From the NCBI GenBank assembly GCA_029243545.1, contig JAQWRV010000002.1, positions 62,001 through 126,000 on the forward strand: 64,000 nt of DNA, in the 5' to 3' direction. The position numbers were made by a program, and so were the translations under genes. The stretch comes from Rhodospirillaceae bacterium (GTDB taxonomy: Bacteria; Pseudomonadota; Alphaproteobacteria; Rhodospirillales; Rhodospirillaceae). Below, in pieces: positions 37,251-45,264 of this stretch. Each line of letters starts with the position of its first letter. Within the stretch, counting starts at the first letter, position 1. Below the pieces are notes generated by a model, which was not told where the DNA came from, did no database searches, and saw only the letters and a list, made by a program, of their open reading frames with translations.

Positions 37251-39035
37251 TCAGAATGAGTCTTCCGCAACCGCCATCAATTCAGCCGCACCGGATTTCA
37301 CAAAGGCTTCCAAGGAAATGGTTCCCGGCAAAACCCGAGTCATGAAGTAGCGGGCGACCTGCAACTTTGTCTCGTAAAATTGATCCGAACCATTGCGGCG
37401 GCTGAGAGCCTTGTTGGCCATCTGAACCCACATCCAAGCAAAAGCGGTGAGAGCGAATAAGCGCAAATAATCGTTGGCAGCGCCGCCAAGAGCGTTGGGG
37501 TCGTCGTGCGCTTGCTCCTTGAGCCATTCAGTCGTCGCACTTAGACGGTCAAGCGCTTCTTTGAACGGGACGACGAACTCCACCATATCATTGCGGCCTT
37601 CTAATGGCTGCAGCGATTGAGCAACTTCGTTCATAAATCCATCAAATAGCCGGCCATCATGAAGCCCAAGTTTTCGCCCGACGAGATCAAGCGCTTGGAT
37701 GGTATTGGTCCCTTCATAAATCTGGGTGATTCGCACATCCCGAACGAGTTGTTCCATTCCCCATTCGCTGATGTAACCATGCCCTCCAAACACTTGAAGG
37801 CATGAATTGGCAATCTCGGTGCCAAAGTCTGCGCATGCCGACTTAATGATCGGCGTCATCAAGGCCTCCATATCTTCTGCATGCTCTCGTACGGCAGGGT
37901 CGACATGTGCTTTTGCGACGTCGACTTTTAGTTGGGTCCAAATTGCTAGTGCCCGTTCAGCTTCAACGATGGCCCGCGAAAACAAAAGTTTGTTGCGGAT
38001 GTCGGGATGGACAAGGATCGGGTCAGCAGCTTTCTCTGGCTGCTTAGGCCCATCGGCCGCTCGGCCTTGCATCCGGTCTTTGGCATAGGCCACTGCATTC
38101 TGATATGCGGTCTCAGCTAATGAGATTCCTTGCGAGCCAACAAAAAGCCGTTCCTTGTTCATCATAGTGAATATGCCGGCCAAGCCCTTATGCTCTTTGC
38201 CGATAAGCCACCCTCTTGCGCCGTCAAAATTCATCACACAGGTTACAGAGGCCTTCATGCCCATCTTGTGTTCTATGGACCCCGCAGCAACAGCATTACG
38301 ATCACAGATAGACCCATCTTCTTTGGCGATGAATTTTGGCACCAGAAACATGGAAATGCCTCGGCTGCCTGCCGGCGCGTCTGGCAACCTTGCAAGTACT
38401 AAATGGACAAAATTTTCCACCATGTCGTGTTCACCAGCGGAGATAAATATTTTGGTTCCCGTTATCGCGTACGACCCATCGTCGTTTGGCTCAGCTTTTG
38501 TCCTTAGTAACCCAAGGTCTGACCCAGCATGCGGCTCGGTAAGACACATCGTGCCTTGCCAGTCGCCACTCACAAGTTTTGGGATGTAGTGCGTTTTCTG
38601 TTCGTCGGTTCCATGCACCGACAAGCAGACTATGGTCCCTTGGGTCAGGCTAGGATACAGCCCAAAAGATAGATTTGCCGACCCAACCATTTCGTCAACG
38701 AGGTATTGCAATGTTTCAGGTAAGCCCTGGCCGCCATAATCAGGGCTGGCAGTGAGGCCACACCAACCGCCGTCGGCGTATTGGCGGTATGCTTCCTTGA
38801 ACCCCTTTGGCGTAGTGACTTCTCCATTCTCAAACGCGCACCCTTCTTCGTCGCCGCTTTGGTTGAGGGGCGCCAAAACTCCTTCGCATAGCTTGGCGCA
38901 CTCTTCCAATACAGCGTCAATGAGGTCTTCTGAGGCTTCTTCGTATCCCGGTAGGGCAGTCAATGTATTCGCGGCTTCGAACACTTCGTGAGTGACAAAG
39001 CGCATATCACGCAAAGGTGCAGCGTAGATCGTCAT
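37251..39035 (-). CDS. Acyl-CoA dehydrogenase, DmdC/AcdA-like long form
   Basis: This FAD enzyme oxidises an acyl-CoA to the enoyl-CoA. The 594-residue length with an N-terminal extension (MTIYAAPLRDMRFVTHEVFEA) and an extra C-terminal domain is typical of the subgroup that includes 3-methylmercaptopropionyl-CoA dehydrogenase (DmdC). FAD and substrate motifs include CLTEPHAGSDLGLLRTKA and the catalytic Glu in QIYEGTNTIQALDL. DmdC acts in DMSP demethylation, but the subgroup also holds enzymes for other acyl-CoAs, and no other dmd gene is near. The substrate is therefore open. Confidence 0.9.
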   Translation of the reverse strand: MTIYAAPLRDMRFVTHEVFEAANTLTALPGYEEASEDLIDAVLEECAKLCEGVLAPLNQSGDEEGCAFENGEVTTPKGFKEAYRQYADGGWCGLTASPDYGGQGLPETLQYLVDEMVGSANLSFGLYPSLTQGTIVCLSVHGTDEQKTHYIPKLVSGDWQGTMCLTEPHAGSDLGLLRTKAEPNDDGSYAITGTKIFISAGEHDMVENFVHLVLARLPDAPAGSRGISMFLVPKFIAKEDGSICDRNAVAAGSIEHKMGMKASVTCVMNFDGARGWLIGKEHKGLAGIFTMMNKERLFVGSQGISLAETAYQNAVAYAKDRMQGRAADGPKQPEKAADPILVHPDIRNKLLFSRAIVEAERALAIWTQLKVDVAKAHVDPAVREHAEDMEALMTPIIKSACADFGTEIANSCLQVFGGHGYISEWGMEQLVRDVRITQIYEGTNTIQALDLVGRKLGLHDGRLFDGFMNEVAQSLQPLEGRNDMVEFVVPFKEALDRLSATTEWLKEQAHDDPNALGGAANDYLRLFALTAFAWMWVQMANKALSRRNGSDQFYETKLQVARYFMTRVLPGTISLEAFVKSGAAELMAVAEDSF

Positions 39036-39224
39036 TGGCGGTCCCTAAAGAATCTGAAGTCCAAGGCCGGAAGCACCGACATTAGGTCGTTAAAACGTTC
39101 TCTTTCGCTTGTAACTTAAGGGATTCCGGCATCCGGTCAACACAGCCATTCACGCCCTATTTCAGGCCGAAACTCTACGAAACCTAATATGATCCAAGCC
39201 ACCTTAGACCTGCGTATAAATCAA

Positions 39225-39267
39225 GACCAATTTAGTATCTTATGCTAGATATGGGACTAAATTAGTC
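39225..39267. promoter_or_regulatory. Inverted repeat in the rpoH leader
   Basis: GACCAATTTAGT (39225-39236) and ACTAAATTAGTC (39256-39267) are inverted repeats matching at 11 of 12 positions across a 19 nt spacer. The right arm is itself part of a perfect 13 nt palindrome (39255-39267), so two structures compete. The element ends 22 nt before the rpoH start codon and precedes the SD-like AAGGGAAG. It could be a repressor operator or an RNA hairpin controlling access to the ribosome site. The role is inferred only from position and symmetry. Confidence 0.4.
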
Positions 39268-39289
39268 TTATATAGGTAAGGGAAGCAAA

Positions 39290-40204
39290 ATGCAGGAAGA
39301 GATGGCACCCATTTCAAACAATGGCCAAACGGCTGACCGCGCACCGCGATCGAAAAATGTTCCGAGTGCAGATAATGCTCATGCCTTTCCGATTCTAACG
39401 CAAGGAGAGGAAAAAGACCTGATACGCCGGTGGAAAGCCACAGGAGAACGCGAAGCTCACGACCGCCTTATTGAAAGTCACTTGCGTTTGGTGCCTCGTA
39501 TTGCGCGCAAATATGCTGGTTATGGGATCGCCGTAAACGACCTGATTAGCGAAGGCCATATTGGACTAATGCAGTCAATTGAGCGTTTTAAACCAGAAAA
39601 GGGATTTCGTTTTTCTACATATGCCCGGTGGTGGATTAAGGCAGCAATTCTTAATTTTATTCTTCAGACTTGGTCTCTCATTAAAGTCGGTAATAGCGCA
39701 GGCAAGAAGAAACTGTTTTTCAATCTGAAACGCGCCAAACGAGAGATGAAATTGGAAGGACAACGCTATTTGAGCGATGCGGACATCTCATTGCTGGCGG
39801 AACGGTTCCAAGTGTCTGAGAAAGATATTGTTGCGATGGATTTACGTCTGTCAGCAGTCGATCCTTCGCTTGATCAGCCCGTATCAGAAGAGGACGGCAA
39901 CAGCCTCACTCTACTCGATACCTTTGCAACAGATGAGCCAAGTCCAGAGGAAACGGTCTCAGAGCGGGAAATCGAAACCTTACAAAAACAAGCATTGAAA
40001 CGCGGTCTAAATCATTTGGATGAACGCGAACGTGACATCGTTACTAATCGTTATCTGACAGACCGGCCTCGTACTTTAGCGTCACTCGCCAACGTTTATG
40101 GCGTAACAGCTGAGAGAATCCGTCAAATTGAGGCTGGTGCTATTTCCAAGCTAAAACACGCTTTGTCACCCGAATCACCAGATGTGGCCTTGGGATTAGC
40201 ATAG
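39290..40204 (+). CDS. rpoH: RNA polymerase sigma factor RpoH (sigma-32 family)
   Basis: This heat-shock type sigma factor directs transcription of chaperone and protease genes. It has region 2 (HLRLVPRIARKYAGYGIAVNDLISEGHIGLMQSIERF, then FRFSTYARWWIKAAI), the RpoH-box region GKKKLFFNLKRAKREMK, and region 4 with a helix-turn-helix (TLASLANVYGVTAERIRQIEAGAISKLK). The length of 304 residues is normal. Regions 1.1 and the long insert of RpoD are absent. Alphaproteobacteria often carry two rpoH paralogues, so this may not be the only one. It is preceded by an inverted repeat at 39225-39267. Confidence 0.93.
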   Translation: MQEEMAPISNNGQTADRAPRSKNVPSADNAHAFPILTQGEEKDLIRRWKATGEREAHDRLIESHLRLVPRIARKYAGYGIAVNDLISEGHIGLMQSIERFKPEKGFRFSTYARWWIKAAILNFILQTWSLIKVGNSAGKKKLFFNLKRAKREMKLEGQRYLSDADISLLAERFQVSEKDIVAMDLRLSAVDPSLDQPVSEEDGNSLTLLDTFATDEPSPEETVSEREIETLQKQALKRGLNHLDERERDIVTNRYLTDRPRTLASLANVYGVTAERIRQIEAGAISKLKHALSPESPDVALGLA

Positions 40205-40340
40205 AAATATCAGCGCAGTCCTAACTACGGCAGTCCAATCAAACTCACTGCCGTATGCTCTTGCGGGACGTCTTACAAATGCTGGTGATACCGTATTACA
40301 GTAGCGTCTTAAATTCTGGGTACAGCCAATAGGTAGCGCT

Positions 40341-41060
40341 ATGGCACTTGATCGTGCCTCACCAAATTTCGGTCCACGGATAAAAGCTGACCAAGAACAG
40401 GGACTTAGCCTGCTTGTCATTCATTACACGGGCATGCAGACCTGCGCAGAGGCTCTGGAGCATTTGTGTGATCCGGGTGCAATGGTCAGTGCTCACCTCG
40501 TAATTGACCTAGACGGAACGGTTCATCGCCTGGTCGCAGAAACACACCGCGCGTGGCATGCCGGCAAATCATACTGGCGTGGAATTTCTGATGTGAATAG
40601 TGCCTCAATTGGGATTGAATTAGTCAATCCAGGCCACAAATTCGGTTACGAGCCGTTTCCTGACCCGCAGATTGCGAGACTGATTGAGATTAGTGAACAA
40701 ATCGTCGCATCGCATCATATTCCGCCAGCGGGTGTTGTCGGGCATTCGGACGTTGCACCCGGACGCAAAGCCGACCCCGGCGAACTCTTTCCTTGGAATC
40801 GCCTAGCTAAGGCCGGATTAGGCCTGTGGCCGGCCCCAGAAAACTCGGAAATATCGGAAAACCCATGGACCGACCTGGCCTTGATCGGATATGCCGTCCC
40901 AGGCGACCCATCGCGGGGGGGAGCCATTCTCGAGCCTCAAACGGCTGAAAAGGACGTGATAATAGCCTTTCAGCGCCACTACCTGCCGGAAGCGATCTCT
41001 GGCGTTCTCGACCTACAGACCCAAAAGCGGATTCATAGTGTGGCCGAAGAATTATCCTAA
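40341..41060 (+). CDS. N-acetylmuramoyl-L-alanine amidase (AmpD/AmiD-type, amidase_2)
   Basis: This zinc amidase cleaves the bond between MurNAc and L-Ala in peptidoglycan fragments. The zinc ligands are seen as His28 in LLVIHYTGM, His135 in VVGHSDVAPGRK and Asp145 in KADPGELF, the AmpD spacing. A short peptidoglycan-binding-like C terminus follows (VIIAFQRHYLPEAISG). No signal peptide is seen, so it probably acts in the cytosol on recycled muropeptides like AmpD. Cytosolic location is inferred from the missing signal only. Confidence 0.9.
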   Translation: MALDRASPNFGPRIKADQEQGLSLLVIHYTGMQTCAEALEHLCDPGAMVSAHLVIDLDGTVHRLVAETHRAWHAGKSYWRGISDVNSASIGIELVNPGHKFGYEPFPDPQIARLIEISEQIVASHHIPPAGVVGHSDVAPGRKADPGELFPWNRLAKAGLGLWPAPENSEISENPWTDLALIGYAVPGDPSRGGAILEPQTAEKDVIIAFQRHYLPEAISGVLDLQTQKRIHSVAEELS

Positions 41061-41064
41061 GATA

Positions 41065-41093
41065 TTGAAGTTAATACACATTTCATCTATATG
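41065..41093 (+). promoter_or_regulatory. Promoter of rnpB
   Basis: TTGAAG (41065-41070) and TATATG (41088-41093) are spaced by exactly 17 bp and match the sigma-70 consensus at 4 of 6 positions each. The -10 ends 8 nt before the predicted 5' end of RNase P RNA at 41102, as expected for a transcription start. Confidence 0.6.
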
Positions 41094-41101
41094 GAGGGAG
41101 T

Positions 41102-41484
41102 CAGATGGCCGGACGGTCGCTGCCAGCTTAGGTTGGGGGAGGAAAGTCCGGGCTCCATGGAAACAAGGTGCCGGGTAACACCCGGCGGGGGTGACCCCAG
41201 GGAAAGTGCCACAGAAAGCAAACCGCCTTAGACGCTTCGGCAGCTTGGGTAAGGGTGAAAGGGTGTGGTAAGAGCGCACCGCGCGGCCGGTAACGGGCGC
41301 GGCACGGTAAACCCCACCTGGAGCAAGACCAAATAGGGGCAACACACTGTTTCGGCAGTAAAGGTTCGTTTCCAGCCAGTTGCCCGGGTCGGTCGCATGA
41401 ATCGTCCGGTAACGGACGGTCTAGATGAATGGCCGTCCCCCGGGGTTAACTCCTGGGGACAGAACCCGGCTTACAGGCCATCTG
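41102..41484 (+). ncRNA. rnpB: RNase P RNA, bacterial type A
   Basis: This is the catalytic RNA that matures tRNA 5' ends. The conserved core is visible at the 5' side (GGAGGAAAGTCCGGGCTCC, near 41139) and at the 3' side (ACAGAACCCGGCTTACAGGCC). The end helix P1 is formed by CAGATGGCC (41102-41110) pairing perfectly with GGCCATCTG (41476-41484), which sets the ends. The GGTAA tetraloop-type elements and the length of about 383 nt fit alphaproteobacterial rnpB. It sits between the amidase gene and mraZ. Confidence 0.97.
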
Positions 41485-41494
41485 GCATTTTTTT
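41476..41494 (+). terminator. Terminator at the rnpB 3' end
   Basis: The 3' strand of helix P1 is followed directly by GCA and a run of seven T (41488-41494), which makes an intrinsic terminator-like end for the RNA. Confidence 0.55.
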
Positions 41495-41569
41495 CATGGA
41501 TTTCTGCATCAACAATACCCTTGACTAAAAGAACAAATAGAGAACATGACTAATAGGATACTATTCAAT

Positions 41570-41603
41570 CCCATTGACGCCCATAAAATCCCATGCCATA
41601 CCA
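41570..41603 (-). promoter_or_regulatory. MraZ-box array upstream of mraZ
   Basis: CCCAT repeats start at 41570, 41580 and 41590, with a degenerate ACCAT at 41600. Read on the opposite strand this is TGGGN-N5-TGGGN-N5-TGGGN, the exact 10 bp phased pattern bound by MraZ in E. coli and Mycoplasma. The array ends 79 bp before the mraZ ATG. A -35-like TTGACG (41574-41579) lies between the first two boxes, so binding could block the dcw promoter; the matching -10 is unclear. Confidence 0.7.
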
Positions 41604-41682
41604 TATAGGTTAGGGCTCTAGGCACTAGAAGTACGCCTTTTGCCTAGCATTTTATTTGATGGGCTCGAGGGGTGGTCCGGCG

Positions 41683-42144
41683 ATGAAAGCCTTCATCGGG
41701 ACCTTTGTTAATAAGATTGATGCGAAGGGCCGTATATCGGTTCCAGCGCCTTTTCGCGCGGCCTTACAAGCAAAGAACCTTAGCAGTGTGGCTGTTTATC
41801 CGGCTTTGACCGGGCCCTGTATTGAGGGCTGCGGACTTGATCGGATTGAGGCAATGGTCGAGGCCATGCCTGATGAACCAATCCCTGGCGTTGACGAAGA
41901 TGCCATTGCCCACCTCATCTTTGCGTCCGCACGTGAACTTCCCTTTGATGGTGGCGGCAGGATTGTCTTGCCATCAGAGGTTCTAGAAAAGGCCGGCCTA
42001 ACAGATCAAGGCGCGTTTATTGGCAAAGGACGCACGTTTCAAATCTGGAACCCGCCCGCCTTGCAAGCCGCCCAGGCGGAAATGTTTAGCCGTGCAATGG
42101 CAGAACGACAGGCCCTCGTGAAGGCCAGGCAGGGGGTCGATTAA
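41683..42144 (+). CDS. mraZ: Transcriptional regulator MraZ
   Basis: MraZ is the repressor of its own dcw cluster, built of two SpoVT/AbrB-like swapped-hairpin halves. The first half is FIGTFVNKIDAKGRISVPAPFR and the second repeats the pattern in ARELPFDGGGRIVLPSEV. I chose ATG 41683, which gives the family N terminus MKAFIGTF and has GAGGGG 10 nt upstream; an earlier in-frame TTG would add nine residues. The length is 153 residues. It overlaps rsmH by one base (TAATG). Confidence 0.95.
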   Translation: MKAFIGTFVNKIDAKGRISVPAPFRAALQAKNLSSVAVYPALTGPCIEGCGLDRIEAMVEAMPDEPIPGVDEDAIAHLIFASARELPFDGGGRIVLPSEVLEKAGLTDQGAFIGKGRTFQIWNPPALQAAQAEMFSRAMAERQALVKARQGVD

Positions 42145-43145
42145 TGACTTCCGCGGCGCGCCCCCCCTCCGCCACGATTACTGACCCAGATCACATCCCC
42201 GTCCTCCTCAACGAAGTTGTTGAAGGTCTCGCGCTAAAGGACGGCGGGCGATACGTAGACGGCACCTTCGGTGCTGGTGGCTACACGGTTGCGATGTTGA
42301 ACGCGGCACAGTGCACCGTATGGGCTGTTGACCGTGACCCCGAAGCGCTTGAACGGGGCAAGGTCCTGTCCGAAGCCTTTCCAGGCAGACTTCATTTATT
42401 GCCTGGCCGCTTCGGCGATTTGGCTGATCTCCTTTTGGAACAAGGCATCAACGCCATCGACGGGCTCGCATTGGACTTAGGAATAAGTTCCATGCAGGTG
42501 GACGACCGTTCTCGCGGTTTCTCATTCTTGCGCGACGGCCCATTGGATATGCGTATGGAAAAAACCGGCATGAGCGCAGCTGATGCCGTGAATACGCTGC
42601 CGGAATCCGATTTGGCCGATATTATAAAGCGATATGGAGAAGAGCGGCACGCGCGGCGGGTTGCCCACGCTATTGTTCGGGCGCGCAAAAACCGCCCCTT
42701 CTCACGCACGATTCATCTTGCCGACACAATTCGCGCCGAAGTGCGCCGGTCTTTGGATGGCATTGATCCTGCGACGCGCACATTTCAGGCGCTCCGCATT
42801 TTCGTCAATGACGAACTTGGAGAATTAGAACGCGGCCTTAGCGGTGCCGAACGGCTATTGTCGGAGCACGGTCGTCTAGCTGTCGTGAGCTTTCATTCCC
42901 TTGAAGACCGGATCGTCAAAACGTTCATTCGCGATCGCAGTGGCCGATCACCAAACCCTTCACGCCACCGTCCAGCGGCCAACGACGGACGTAAAGTCGC
43001 AACCTTTGAAATGGTCAACGCGCGAGCCAGCACACCTGCAAAACGCGAAGTGCGGGATAATCCCCGTGCCCGCTCGGCCAGACTCCGCGTTGCAGAACGA
43101 ACAGCCATTCCTCCTTTGACATCGGTTAAGGGAGACGTTGCATGA
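42144..43145 (+). CDS. rsmH: 16S rRNA (cytosine-1402-N4)-methyltransferase
   Basis: RsmH (MraW) methylates N4 of C1402 in the 16S rRNA decoding centre. The SAM motif is DGTFGAGGYTVAML, followed by LALDLGISSMQVDDRSRGFSFLRDGPLDMRM and the C-terminal VVSFHSLEDRIVKTFIRD. The length of 333 residues is normal. It overlaps mraZ and ftsL at both ends, so translational coupling is likely. Confidence 0.98.
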   Translation: MTSAARPPSATITDPDHIPVLLNEVVEGLALKDGGRYVDGTFGAGGYTVAMLNAAQCTVWAVDRDPEALERGKVLSEAFPGRLHLLPGRFGDLADLLLEQGINAIDGLALDLGISSMQVDDRSRGFSFLRDGPLDMRMEKTGMSAADAVNTLPESDLADIIKRYGEERHARRVAHAIVRARKNRPFSRTIHLADTIRAEVRRSLDGIDPATRTFQALRIFVNDELGELERGLSGAERLLSEHGRLAVVSFHSLEDRIVKTFIRDRSGRSPNPSRHRPAANDGRKVATFEMVNARASTPAKREVRDNPRARSARLRVAERTAIPPLTSVKGDVA

Positions 43146-43468
43146 GTTTGATGGATGTCATGTGGTTCGGTTTGGTCTTAGTCGTGGCAATCGCATTGTT
43201 CGTATTGAAATACGAAGTCCAAGGACTAGAAGAGGAGCTTGCTGCCCGCCAACTAGAGATCGCTGAACACACAAAGGCGATACATGTGCTCGCCGCGGAG
43301 TGGACATTCCTCAATGACCCTGCGCGGCTGCGGCGGCTTGGATCTCAGCACCTTAGCCTATCGCCGGCAGCACCATCCCGTATCGTACCATTTAACGCTC
43401 TGCCTAAAAAACGGGTTAGCGCCCAAGCCTTTCCAGAGGTTGCTACACAACTTGGAGGCCCGCAATGA
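43142..43468 (+). CDS. ftsL: Cell division protein FtsL
   Basis: FtsL is a small bitopic divisome protein that acts with FtsB and FtsQ to activate septal synthesis. It has one membrane segment (about residues 7-23: MWFGLVLVVAIALFVLK) followed by a periplasmic coiled coil (EVQGLEEELAARQLEIAEHTK) and the EWTFLNDPARLRRLGS segment of alphaproteobacterial FtsL. The length is 108 residues. It overlaps both rsmH and ftsI by 4 bp (ATGA). Confidence 0.92.
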   Translation: MSLMDVMWFGLVLVVAIALFVLKYEVQGLEEELAARQLEIAEHTKAIHVLAAEWTFLNDPARLRRLGSQHLSLSPAAPSRIVPFNALPKKRVSAQAFPEVATQLGGPQ

Positions 43469-45264
43469 GAGTGTGGCCCAGGCAGAAAGGCAACGTTGAA
43501 TTCGTGTATCCAGGTGCAGACCTTCACGCGACGCCAAAGAAGCGCGTTAAATTGGTTGGAGAGACCCAGAGCACAGTAAATGTGGGCCGAGCACGCCTGA
43601 TGATATTGGCTGCCTTGTTCACATTCGCGTTCATATCAATTTCAGTTCGTCTCGTCGATTTAATGATACTGAACGGTGCACTAGAAACTGGGCCAATCTA
43701 TGCATCCAATCAGAATGAGACTGCACTACAATTTCGTGCCGACATTGTCGACCGGAACGGCCGCACCATTGCGACGACACTACCAACGGTAAATCTTTAT
43801 GCTGACGCCGCAGAGGTCATATACCCAGAGGAAGCTGCAACCGAGTTACTTTCTATATTTCCGGAACTAGATCCGAAAGATCTGAAGCGCCGCTTAGGAT
43901 CGCAACAACGATTTATCTACCTTCGCCGCCATCTAACGCCAACCGAACAAGTCACGGTAAACGCGCTGGGTATCCCCGGTCTCTATTTCGAAGAGTCGCA
44001 ACGTCGAATCTATCCCTACGGATCACTTTTCGCACACGTCTTAGGGTCGACGGACACTGAAAATACCGGCAGTGCTGGAGTTGAACTTACGTTTAACAAA
44101 GCACTGTCTACACGCCATCAAGACCTGACGCTTTCTCTAGATACAGGTGTTCAAAGCGCCGTTCATGAAGCTTTGTCTGCATCTCGACAGCGCTTCCAAG
44201 CTATTGCCGCAGCTGCTGTCGTCATGGACGTACACACGGCAGAAATCTTGGCATTGGTTTCCTTACCAGATTATGACCCAAAAGAATCTGGATACGTGAA
44301 TAAGGATGCCCAGTTCAACCGGGCCACTCTCGGACTCTATGAAATGGGCTCGACTTTTAAACTGTTCACAGCGGCCATGGCTTTAGACCAAGGACTAATC
44401 GCTTTGGATAGCGTTTACGATGCCCGCACCCCGCTGACGGTCGCACGTTATACGATTAACGATTACCACGCCGAAAAGCGTTGGCTTACGATTCCAGAAA
44501 TTCTGATACATTCATCCAACATTGGCGCTGCAAAAATCGCTCTTGATGCCGGGACATCTGAACAACAAGCATTTCTTCAGAAAATAGGGATGCTGTCACC
44601 TCTCGATCTTGAGCTTCCAGAAGTAGGCACGCCCATCTATCCAAATGTATGGCGGAAAATTAATACCGTCACGATCTCTTATGGTCACGGCATCGCCGTT
44701 ACACCAGTCCATGTTGCATCTGCTGTGGGCGCGATGGTCAACGGCGGCCGATTGGTACGTCCAACACTATTGAGACGCGACACGGTTCATCCAGATGACA
44801 GCAGCCGGGTAATTTCAGAAACCACATCAGAACAAATGCGCTGGCTTATGCGCCTTATCGTTACAGAGGGCTCAGGCAAACGAGCTGATATTCCTGGATA
44901 TGTGATTGGCGGCAAAACCGGTTCTGCCGAACTAGCGAAAGCTGGCGGTTATAGCCAAGAAGAGATCAGGACGTCATTTGTCGCAGCATTTCCGCTACAT
45001 CAGCCACGCTATGTCGTGCTGGTTTTACTGGATGAGCCTCAAGGCTTGAAGGAAACCAATAACTACAGGACAGCAGGCTGGAACGCTGCACCGACGGTCC
45101 GCCGTATTATTGCCGAAATTGCCCCCATACTAGGGGTCTACCCGACGACCGATCAGTCTTTGGAACCTGCCCTTGGCGAACTCATGAAGGCCAGCGCCCG
45201 TATTTCAGACATGGCTCTCGCCCCGGCCGGTAACGGCTTTTGGGGGGATCGTGCAGCTGAGTGA
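43465..45264 (+). CDS. ftsI: Septal peptidoglycan transpeptidase FtsI (PBP3)
   Basis: This class B penicillin-binding protein makes peptide crosslinks at the division site. It has one membrane segment (about residues 46-66), a pedestal domain (RADIVDRNGRTIATTLPT onward), and a transpeptidase domain with Ser296-x-x-Lys299 in MGSTFKLF, SSN at 350-352, and KTG at 484-486. The total of 599 residues is normal. A ribosome binding site GGAGG lies at 43454-43458. It overlaps murE by 14 bp. Confidence 0.97.
   Translation: MRVWPRQKGNVEFVYPGADLHATPKKRVKLVGETQSTVNVGRARLMILAALFTFAFISISVRLVDLMILNGALETGPIYASNQNETALQFRADIVDRNGRTIATTLPTVNLYADAAEVIYPEEAATELLSIFPELDPKDLKRRLGSQQRFIYLRRHLTPTEQVTVNALGIPGLYFEESQRRIYPYGSLFAHVLGSTDTENTGSAGVELTFNKALSTRHQDLTLSLDTGVQSAVHEALSASRQRFQAIAAAAVVMDVHTAEILALVSLPDYDPKESGYVNKDAQFNRATLGLYEMGSTFKLFTAAMALDQGLIALDSVYDARTPLTVARYTINDYHAEKRWLTIPEILIHSSNIGAAKIALDAGTSEQQAFLQKIGMLSPLDLELPEVGTPIYPNVWRKINTVTISYGHGIAVTPVHVASAVGAMVNGGRLVRPTLLRRDTVHPDDSSRVISETTSEQMRWLMRLIVTEGSGKRADIPGYVIGGKTGSAELAKAGGYSQEEIRTSFVAAFPLHQPRYVVLVLLDEPQGLKETNNYRTAGWNAAPTVRRIIAEIAPILGVYPTTDQSLEPALGELMKASARISDMALAPAGNGFWGDRAAE

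Noticed and set aside
41485-41569. TTGACT at 41521 as the -35 of a dcw promoter
   Set aside because: No acceptable -10 lies 16-19 bp downstream. The TTGACG inside the MraZ boxes is no better than tentative.
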